Positions 1-4,441 of a stretch of DNA of 5,553 nt are shown piece by piece. The position numbers and the translations under genes are program-made. Below the pieces are notes generated by a model that worked only from the letters and a program-made list of their open reading frames with translations, did not search any database and was not told the DNA's origin. The first letter of the stretch is position 1. Each line of letters starts with the position of its first letter. The DNA lies in assembly GCA_938002705.1 (NCBI GenBank), contig CALLAG010000019.1, forward strand, positions 1-5,553, in the 5' to 3' direction. The DNA comes from an uncultured Saprospiraceae bacterium (GTDB lineage: Bacteria > Bacteroidota > Bacteroidia > Chitinophagales > Saprospiraceae).

Positions 1-251
1 TGAATGGTATTTCTTAACTCAATTCTCTTTTTTCTTGATAAAAAAGAGACAAAAAATCAAGTCAAATCAAAGGCTCAACTCTATGCCGCTCCCGCCACCC
101 ACCATGATTTGACATGGCTCTGCTTCACTAACATTCTCGATTAAAAAGACTCAGCCTTAATACTATAAGGTTCTAATCCACAATTAGGCTTAGTACCTAA
201 TAGCCGATAGGCATAAAATAATAAAATCTAATCTTAGTTGATTCTCGACTA
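1..251. other. Left-edge noncoding region, no supported gene
   Basis: No convincing gene is visible between the left edge and the end of the toxin pseudogene. A 46-codon plus-strand frame (4-144) is open, but it is low-complexity, Lys/Asn-rich and built from the inverted repeats at 25-113, so I read it as repeat-derived. Positions 150-215 contain short imperfect hairpins, for example CCTTA/TAAGG near 154-170 and GGCT/AGCC near 187-206. None has a T-tract or other sign of function. Confidence 0.6.
25..113. repeat. Overlapping inverted repeats of Bacteroidota dispersed-repeat type
   Basis: Three inverted repeats are visible. CTCTTTTTT (25-33) pairs perfectly with AAAAAAGAG (40-48) across a CTTGAT loop. 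That CTTGAT (34-39) is itself complementary to ATCAAG (56-61), allowing an alternative hairpin. GTCAAATCA (61-69) pairs perfectly with TGATTTGAC (105-113), enclosing a markedly C-rich stretch (86-103) that stands out in AT-rich surroundings. I recall similar 'CTTGATAAAAAAG...CAAAAAATCAAG' segments as frequent dispersed intergenic repeats in Bacteroidota genomes. That family assignment comes from memory and was not searched here. Confidence 0.5.
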
Positions 252-259
252 TTATTTTA
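214..259 (-). terminator. AT-rich stem-loop at the toxin stop codon, possible weak terminator
   Basis: TAAAATAATA (214-223) and TATTATTTTA (250-259) form a perfect 10-bp inverted repeat around a 26-nt loop. On the minus strand the first arm contains the toxin stop codon (254-252), where a terminator of the toxin-antitoxin transcript would be expected. The stem has no G-C pairs and no clean T-tract follows it, so termination is only an inference. It could equally be a chance AT-rich palindrome. Confidence 0.3.
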
Positions 260-421
260 CTCGCCCTTCTAAGTCTTGGGTATTCTGCATATTATCAAAA
301 ACTGTTAGGATGTAAATACTCTTTTTATCAAAAGTATAATACATTGCTGTTTGGCGAGTAATAACACATTTACGAAGTCCTGCTTTAATTTCAGATTTAG
401 GAAATATTTCAGGCGTTTCTC

Positions 422-424
422 TTA
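422..424. repeat. Left target-site duplication TTA
   Basis: TTA directly precedes the left terminal repeat and matches the TTA at 605-607. Collapsing the two copies together with the element restores the toxin reading frame. A 3-bp match alone is weak evidence, but the frame restoration supports it. Confidence 0.65.
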
Positions 425-449
425 TACAATTTGACTTATAGAATTGCGG
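425..449. repeat. Left terminal inverted repeat
   Basis: This is the outer 25 bp of the left end, beginning TACAATTTGAC and ending AATTGCGG. It matches the reverse complement of 580-604 at 21 of 25 positions, differing at repeat positions 6, 9, 12 and 17. The minus-strand complement is readable in the frame of the toxin's C-terminal half, but it is not ancestral toxin sequence. Confidence 0.75.
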
Positions 450-510
450 ATAAGATTGCTCATATAATTTATTTCAGATTAAGACAGAAAACCTACCTTC
501 TGGCAGGCAG

Positions 511-540
511 GCGTAGACATAGCCTTAGCTATGGCGAGGC
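511..540. repeat. Hairpin in the GC-richer core of the inserted element
   Basis: CATAGC (518-523) and GCTATG (528-533) form a perfect 6-bp stem with a CTTA tetraloop. The adjoining sequence includes a GGCAGG tandem (502-510) and GGCGAGGC (533-540). The core's composition differs from the AT-rich arms, so it could be a second palindromic repeat nested in the element or simply the element's own centre. Confidence 0.5.
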
Positions 541-579
541 TTTCTAACGCAGATATGGAATAAATTATAATGCGAATTA

Positions 580-604
580 CCGCAATTTTATAGGTTAATT
601 TGTA
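580..604. repeat. Right terminal inverted repeat
   Basis: This is the outer 25 bp of the right end, beginning CCGCAATT and ending AATTTGTA. It mirrors the left repeat at 425-449 with four mismatches. Read from the toxin side, it supplies the foreign codons and the premature stop at 590-588. Confidence 0.75.
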
Positions 605-607
605 TTA
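605..607. repeat. Right target-site duplication TTA
   Basis: TTA directly follows the right terminal repeat and pairs with the copy at 422-424. On the minus strand it supplies the last two bases of toxin codon 45 and the first base of codon 46. Confidence 0.65.
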
Positions 608-739
608 CTACTTTTAATTTATTTTCAAGCTTAGATATAAATTTAAGTTTTACATTATTTGACCAGTTAGTCTCTAAATATTTGAAAAGTTGGTTGAGAC
701 TATTTTTTGCAGAATTTGATAAGACGATTTGTCTTTGCA

Positions 740-961
740 TTATTTATGCTTTGCTATAAAAGTACCGAACTCAACTGTTTCTCCATTTTTTACCTCATCT
801 ATAGCATGATTAATTTCAGATTGCTGTTCCGTACTTAACTCTTCCCAAATATCCTGCGTTTCTTCAGATTGAAAAATTGAGTTTATTTTCTCAATAATAG
901 ATGGGTTGTTTGTGTGTAACAATAATTCAATTAATTTTAATTTCTCTGTTCGTATATCCAT
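740..961 (-). CDS. Type II toxin-antitoxin antitoxin, 73 aa
   Basis: This small acidic protein resembles the antitoxins that precede RelE/ParE toxins in Bacteroidota. Residues 1-30 are predicted helical and include KLKLIELLL. They are followed by a short linker, Trp39 in the DIWEELS segment, a second helix (about 43-58), and a KNGETVEF tail that would wrap the toxin. Position relative to the split toxin gives the strongest support: the stop codon shares its A with the toxin start (TAATG at 742-738), implying translational coupling. The start at 961 is the only Met near the expected N-terminus. There is no clear Shine-Dalgarno, only an A-rich TTAAAAG ahead of it. No classical DNA-binding domain is obvious, so autoregulation is unproven. 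With its partner disrupted, it is an orphan antitoxin that might still neutralise related toxins elsewhere. Family assignment is by resemblance. Confidence 0.8.
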   Translation of the reverse strand: MDIRTEKLKLIELLLHTNNPSIIEKINSIFQSEETQDIWEELSTEQQSEINHAIDEVKNGETVEFGTFIAKHK

Positions 962-977
962 CTTTTAATTTATTCAT

Positions 978-1021
978 TAAATATAACAGTTTTTTGATTG
1001 CGAAAACATGGTTCACGCAAT
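978..1021 (-). promoter_or_regulatory. Possible toxin-antitoxin promoter and operator
   Basis: On the minus strand TATATTTA (985-978) matches seven of eight positions of the Bacteroidota TAnnTTTG element and lies 16 nt before the antitoxin ATG. I see no good -33 TTG at the right distance. Upstream, ATTGCG (997-1002) and CGCAAT (1016-1021) form a perfect inverted repeat with a 13-bp spacer, a layout that could serve as an autoregulatory operator. Both assignments are inference. Confidence 0.25.
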
Positions 1022-1045
1022 AAGCCAATACCTATAGATATTAGC
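1018..1045 (-). terminator. Hairpin downstream of the RND-type transporter gene
   Basis: In the minus-strand RNA, GCUAAUAUC and GGUAUUGGC (1045-1037 and 1032-1024) form a 9-bp stem with a UAUA tetraloop, followed by UUAUU. Two of the pairs are G-U. On the plus strand the same positions would be A-C mismatches, so the structure favours the minus transcript. It lies 16 nt after the transporter's tandem TAATGA stops and before the antitoxin, so it probably separates the two units. The U-tract is weak. Confidence 0.45.
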
Positions 1046-1060
1046 ATAACAGATATATCA

Positions 1061-3307
1061 TTAGATATCAAACCACCTCAATACCACAGGGAGCAATATA
1101 AGGTCAGCAATCACTGCACTGACAAGAGTTACAGATATCAATAGCCCGATCACAACACTCGGAAGATTAGCAGAAAAAAGCAAAATCATAAATCCAAAAA
1201 ACAGAATGATAGTTGTAAATATGATCGCCTTACCTGTCTCCTGAAAAGTAACTTGAAGTGCTTTCTCCCTATCGTTATATTGAGTCTTAGCTAGTTTGTA
1301 CTTAGACATAAAGTGGATCGTGTCGTCTACAGCGATACCGAATATTATAGCAAATACAATAGACACCCCAGCCTCTAATGCAATACCCAGATAACCTATC
1401 AATCCTGCAGCGAATAACAATGGTAGAACATTAGGTAATAAAGCTATAAACAGAACCTTCCAATCTCTGAAAAGTAGCCCCATCAATAATGATACAATCA
1501 ATAATGCTAATCCTAATCCATATAACAGACTCTCTCTGACAAATTCTGAATTCTTATCCAAGATAAGGCCGGTCCCCGTCTGCTTAAATTGTATTACAGA
1601 ACTATCAACATTCTCACCTATCCACTTATCTATACGACCAGACAATAGCTTAACGTTATCAGCGCCTATGTCCTTGACTCGACTGCTTATTCTTATTTTC
1701 TGCTGGTCTTTACTTACCAGCATATTGGCACTATTAGCAGACAGGAGAGTGAGTATACCTTTTGCCTTATTGTATACTGACGTATCTGGCATAGTGTAGA
1801 AGTCGTAGTCATTATTATTCAGTGCCTGATTAAGACTTCTCGCTATAGTCGCCGGAGATATCGTTGTATTAATTTCTTCTTGAGACTTAACAAAATTCTC
1901 AGTTCTTGATATTGCATCCATCACTGCATAGTCCGTATAGCCATTACCCTCTTGTATATACCCCGCAAGCTCTAAAGGCCTAAATCCTGCAAACTGCTGC
2001 TCAAAAAACTTAAAATCTTCAGTAATTTTTTCGCCTCGGGGTAGGTTAGATGTAAGATCATAATTAGTGTGTACTTGTGTCATGCCGTATAGACATGCAC
2101 ATATAAATATGACAGAACCGATAGCTATCTTACCACCATTGTGAAGTGTAAACTCATAACTACGAGAAAGCCACTTACTCCAGAAGTTATTTTGCTTATT
2201 GACAGCGATAAGATCTTCTTTCTTGAAGTAAGTCATAAGAGGACACGTGAATCCTATCACGACGATATATGCAATCACAACACCTATGGCTGAGTTAATC
2301 CCAAAGTCCTTAATAGGGATGATCCTCGATGTCAATAATGTAGCAAATCCAGCAGCCGTAGTTAGAGAAGTCAGCAAAGTTGCCATTCCGATTTGCTTAA
2401 TGGTAATCTTAATAGACTCCTTCTTATCATTACCTTTCTTCAGTTCATCAAAGTACTTAGTCATGATATGCACCACATCACTTGTCCCTACGATGAGCAT
2501 AAGAATAGGATACAGTGCTGCCATCAGTGTCAATTCTCTACCTAATACTGACAGCGTACCCATGAATATCAATAAACCCACTCCTATACTTCCCAATGCT
2601 ATAAGAATACTTCTCCATTTTCGGAACATCAATATCATCACAATAGATATCAGGATACCACTTACAATGGTAGAGAGTATGATCTCCCTAAACTGGAATG
2701 CTGATAGCTCAGATTGGAAATATGCCCTACCGAGCATGTGATAATCTTCGATCTCATGCTTCACTAATAAAGCATTGACTTCATCTATGATCTGATTACA
2801 TTCTTCTATCTGTGTATCTTCTATTGTCTTTAGAACTACTACTGTTGCATCACCCTTTTTATTAAGAAGGTTATATACGATCCGTTCGTCCGAGAGGAGT
2901 CTTATGCTGTCTTGTTTTAATAATAACGGATTATCAATGTGTACAGCATCTAATGCACCTGGACCAAACGGAGTGACTGTAGGATACTTAAATGTCGTCA
3001 GGGACTGCACATTCTTAACATGAGATACAGACTTACAATCTTCTGTAAATGCTTCTAATGTCTGTAGAAAACTGGTATCAAAAATAGATGGCTGATGCTC
3101 GACAGCTATGAGCAGAAAGTTATCATCACTCTCAAATTCTGCTATAAACTCTTGGAAATAATCCAAGTCCTCATCTCCCACAGGAAAGAACTGCTCAAAA
3201 TTAAAGGCAAACTTCAGGAAAGGAAGGCTACAAGCACTGAGAATGCTCAGTATTACAAACAAAATTATCAGACCCTTCCTATTCTTATAAAACGATTCGA
3301 ACCACAT
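1061..3307 (-). CDS. RND/MMPL-superfamily membrane transporter, 748 aa
   Basis: This is an inner-membrane permease of the RND superfamily (MMPL/Patched-like branch), which uses the proton gradient to move lipids or other hydrophobic compounds. Substrate cannot be inferred. The internal duplication is clear. TM1 is at about 12-32, followed by an extracytoplasmic domain (33-205) and TM2-6 (208-360). TM7 is at about 391-411, followed by a second extracytoplasmic domain (412-590) and TM8-12 (594-742). The proton-relay region of the second half is GIAVDDTIHFMSKYK (657-671, D661 and D662). The first half has the related GTSDVVHIMTKY (274-285) with a single acidic residue, D277. The length suits this branch and is shorter than the roughly 1,000-aa HAE1/AcrB type. 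No membrane-fusion or outer-membrane partner lies alongside, which fits a stand-alone MMPL-like exporter. The ATG at 3307 precedes a normal short cytoplasmic N-terminus. There is no Shine-Dalgarno, as is common in Bacteroidota. Confidence 0.9.
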   Translation of the reverse strand: MWFESFYKNRKGLIILFVILSILSACSLPFLKFAFNFEQFFPVGDEDLDYFQEFIAEFESDDNFLLIAVEHQPSIFDTSFLQTLEAFTEDCKSVSHVKNVQSLTTFKYPTVTPFGPGALDAVHIDNPLLLKQDSIRLLSDERIVYNLLNKKGDATVVVLKTIEDTQIEECNQIIDEVNALLVKHEIEDYHMLGRAYFQSELSAFQFREIILSTIVSGILISIVMILMFRKWRSILIALGSIGVGLLIFMGTLSVLGRELTLMAALYPILMLIVGTSDVVHIMTKYFDELKKGNDKKESIKITIKQIGMATLLTSLTTAAGFATLLTSRIIPIKDFGINSAIGVVIAYIVVIGFTCPLMTYFKKEDLIAVNKQNNFWSKWLSRSYEFTLHNGGKIAIGSVIFICACLYGMTQVHTNYDLTSNLPRGEKITEDFKFFEQQFAGFRPLELAGYIQEGNGYTDYAVMDAISRTENFVKSQEEINTTISPATIARSLNQALNNNDYDFYTMPDTSVYNKAKGILTLLSANSANMLVSKDQQKIRISSRVKDIGADNVKLLSGRIDKWIGENVDSSVIQFKQTGTGLILDKNSEFVRESLLYGLGLALLIVSLLMGLLFRDWKVLFIALLPNVLPLLFAAGLIGYLGIALEAGVSIVFAIIFGIAVDDTIHFMSKYKLAKTQYNDREKALQVTFQETGKAIIFTTIILFFGFMILLFSANLPSVVIGLLISVTLVSAVIADLILLPVVLRWFDI

Positions 3308-3365
3308 GCTTTTAGAACACTTGATATGGGATATTGATTAGAAAAAGAGTGTTTATTTTTTTGTT

Positions 3366-3373
3366 CAAAAATA
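3366..3373 (-). promoter_or_regulatory. Candidate -7 element for the RND-type transporter gene
   Basis: On the minus strand TATTTTTG is an exact match to the Bacteroidota TAnnTTTG -7 consensus, 58 nt ahead of the transporter ATG. No TTG is seen at the expected -33 distance. The same bases are the T-tract of the preceding hairpin, so they may instead belong only to a terminator. Confidence 0.35.
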
Positions 3374-3405
3374 GCAGCTATCATTCTATTGTATCATGCT
3401 ACTAT
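3367..3405 (-). terminator. Rho-independent terminator of the M23-like gene
   Basis: In the minus-strand RNA, AUAGUAGC (3405-3398) pairs with GCUGCUAU (3378-3371) through eight pairs, one of them G-U. Partial pairing continues inward, and UUUUUG follows immediately. The stem begins inside the M23-like gene's stop codon (TAG at 3404-3402, with a second TAG directly behind it). The position and U-tract fit an intrinsic terminator that isolates this gene from the transporter downstream. Confidence 0.6.
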
Positions 3406-4340
3406 CTTGAATGGCGCTTGTTCCACTTTTTACGTTGTTTTTTGGACATCTCGTAGCATATAATGTTATCCTCATGCACTGACTCTACCTCAGTATTGCA
3501 ATGCTCGAATGAAAGAACACCATCTACAGAGTGAAAATCAATGGGTACATAAGCATAACCAAAATATTCTTCCGTTTCCATGCCGTCTTTTATCTTAGGA
3601 TAGTAATCATAATAATATACCGAAAAACTAAGGTGACTTCCATATCGGTAATTATCACCCCCTATAATACCTATGGGATCTCCCGCGTATACAAAATCTC
3701 CATTAGCTACAAAAATGCCGCCATTCTGAAACATTTGATAATTGGCTGAAGTCCCATCTTTATGCTGTACACTAAGGCTATTTCTATTTTTAGAATAATG
3801 CAGATCTTTCTCTATACCAGTTTCCATATTATCATTTACATCATAGACCACACCCTGACGAGCAGCATAGATAGTATCTCCAGAATTAGTTTTTATACTT
3901 AGGCTGTACCAGTTTTTTGGAGGATCATAGCCTCCATATTTTTCTCCTATATATGATTGCTTATCTATATGGGATCGCTTACCATGTTTGACAGGGATAA
4001 GATATGGGTAGTCATAATCAGGCTTTTTGTCCGTCCTTCCAGGGAAGCTTGTCGTTTTATATCGAAAATCTGGAGCACTATCAGACATACCCTTTATAGC
4101 AGAGACTGTTGTGAGTGTCTTACGACCTGGAGCAACAGTTTTTACAAATCCCTTATTCCCATCTCGGCATCTACCTCTTAGATAATCAAATGTAAGCCTT
4201 ACTACTCGATGCTCAACGTACTTACTTTCAGCTAAGATTTTGTACTCTTTAGCATTACTATCCCACTCTGACTTGGTATTAATCTGTGCTAAAAGACAAT
4301 GAGTACATAATAAGAGTATAATGGCAAATAGATATCTCAT
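3402..4340 (-). CDS. Secreted M23 (LytM-like) peptidase-fold protein, probably non-catalytic
   Basis: Residues 1-18 form a signal peptide with a likely cut before Gln19, so the protein should be exported. Residues 19-110 are not recognised. From about 111 the protein follows the M23 metallopeptidase layout: YPYLIPVKHG, then YSLSIKTNSGDTIYAARQGV (145-164), QHKDGTSANYQ (192-202), NGDFVYAGDPIGIIGG (213-228) and GSHLSFSV (234-241). M23 enzymes cut peptidoglycan cross-bridges using zinc bound by an upstream His, an Asp and the second His of an HxH motif. Here the Asp position, as in the related YALDF pattern, is Ser148. The HLHF motif reads HLSF, so Ser238 replaces the His ligand. I find no convincing upstream His. 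The fold's Gly and turn motifs are otherwise kept, so this looks like a pseudoenzyme, perhaps a regulator or binding protein as for EnvC-type LytM domains. The C-terminus (285-312) ends in a Lys/Arg-rich stretch. The AAAGGA site 8 nt upstream supports this start. Confidence 0.8.
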   Translation of the reverse strand: MRYLFAIILLLCTHCLLAQINTKSEWDSNAKEYKILAESKYVEHRVVRLTFDYLRGRCRDGNKGFVKTVAPGRKTLTTVSAIKGMSDSAPDFRYKTTSFPGRTDKKPDYDYPYLIPVKHGKRSHIDKQSYIGEKYGGYDPPKNWYSLSIKTNSGDTIYAARQGVVYDVNDNMETGIEKDLHYSKNRNSLSVQHKDGTSANYQMFQNGGIFVANGDFVYAGDPIGIIGGDNYRYGSHLSFSVYYYDYYPKIKDGMETEEYFGYAYVPIDFHSVDGVLSFEHCNTEVESVHEDNIICYEMSKKQRKKWNKRHSR

Positions 4341-4348
4341 ATAAAAAA

Positions 4349-4354
4349 TCCTTT
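4349..4354 (-). promoter_or_regulatory. Shine-Dalgarno site of the M23-like gene
   Basis: AAAGGA on the minus strand lies 8 nt before the ATG at 4340. It is the clearest ribosome binding site in the window and fixes this start. The other three intact genes lack one. Confidence 0.6.
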
Positions 4355-4358
4355 AATT

Positions 4359-4404
4359 ATAATTTGAACTCAAATTATCTAATATATACTGTATTTCAAA
4401 TTAT
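4359..4404. repeat. Palindrome plus third half-site between divergent genes
   Basis: ATAATTTG (4359-4366) and CAAATTAT (4371-4378) are perfect 8-bp inverted arms around AACT. The same CAAATTAT recurs at 4397-4404, exactly 26 bp further on. The repeats lie in the 101-bp gap between the divergent M23-like and M20D genes, so they could be an operator serving both. The promoter-like spacing on the minus strand is an alternative explanation for the direct repeat. Confidence 0.5.
4371..4400 (-). promoter_or_regulatory. Candidate promoter of the M23-like gene
   Basis: On the minus strand TTTG (4400-4397) is followed after 19 nt by TAATTTG (4377-4371). This resembles the Bacteroidota TTTG/TAnnTTTG arrangement with one base missing from the -7 element. 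The ATG lies 30 nt further on. The -7-like part overlaps the palindrome at 4359-4378, so a protein bound there would block it. Confidence 0.4.
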
Positions 4405-4441
4405 GCTTACATTGTTATACTATTTATAACATATCTTATCT

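Larger units (their letters stand above)
425..604. mobile_element. 180-bp MITE-like element inserted in the toxin gene
   Basis: The ends are imperfect terminal inverted repeats starting TACAA. The outer 25 bp (425-449 against the complement of 580-604) match at 21 positions, including the shared innermost ATTGCGG. A further 11-bp match, TATAATTTATT (463-473) against its complement at 559-569, extends the inverted repeat to about 50 bp per side. The flanks carry TTA at 422-424 and 605-607, read as a 3-bp target duplication. The interior has no transposase or substantial ORF, so movement would depend on an enzyme supplied elsewhere. The 60-70 bp core is richer in GC than the arms. No transposase family is assigned. 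A shorter end with a 2-bp AT duplication is also possible, but TTA gives the longest repeats and a natural toxin join. Confidence 0.8.
252..740 (-). pseudogene. RelE/ParE-family toxin, split by a 180-bp insertion
   Basis: This would be the ribonuclease or gyrase-poison half of a type II toxin-antitoxin module. Its start ATG (740-738) overlaps the antitoxin stop as TAATG. The first 45 codons read MQRQIVLSNSAKNSLNQLFK and continue through YLETNW, a typical toxin N-terminal helical region. An insertion at 605/604 then adds five foreign codons and a stop (590-588), leaving a 50-aa fragment. Beyond the element the frame resumes as ETPEIFPKSE, GLRKCVITRQTAMYYTF and IYILTVFDNMQN, ending at 252. This is the usual strand-rich C-terminal half of the superfamily. 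Deleting the element and one TTA copy joins the halves in frame (KVV-RETPEIF) as a 101-aa protein, a normal family length. I see no other frameshift or stop, so the disruption appears recent. The C-terminal motif has Met where relatives usually have Arg (DNMQN versus DxRQN). RelE-like and ParE-like activities cannot be told apart by eye. Confidence 0.85.

Noticed and set aside
4..144. 46-codon plus-strand open frame
   Set aside because: It is made of overlapping inverted repeats, has Lys/Asn-rich low-complexity content and shows no recognisable motif.
462..570. Intrinsic terminator made by the element's inverted arms
   Set aside because: The arms are long, imperfect and widely separated, with no T-tract. 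Terminal repeats of an insertion explain them better.
425..604. TA-duplicating (IS630/mariner-like) interpretation of the insertion
   Set aside because: Treating TA as the duplication shortens the terminal repeats and leaves a stop codon at the toxin join, whereas the TTA reading gives longer repeats and an intact frame.
997..1021. ATTGCG/CGCAAT inverted repeat as a terminator
   Set aside because: On the minus strand it is followed by an A-run, not a T-run, and the 13-nt loop is large. The hairpin at 1024-1045 is the better terminator candidate, and this one is kept only as a possible operator.
2247..2741. 164-codon plus-strand frame inside the transporter gene
   Set aside because: It is antisense to a conserved membrane domain. 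Its hydrophobic composition mirrors the real gene, and no start or promoter signals are seen.
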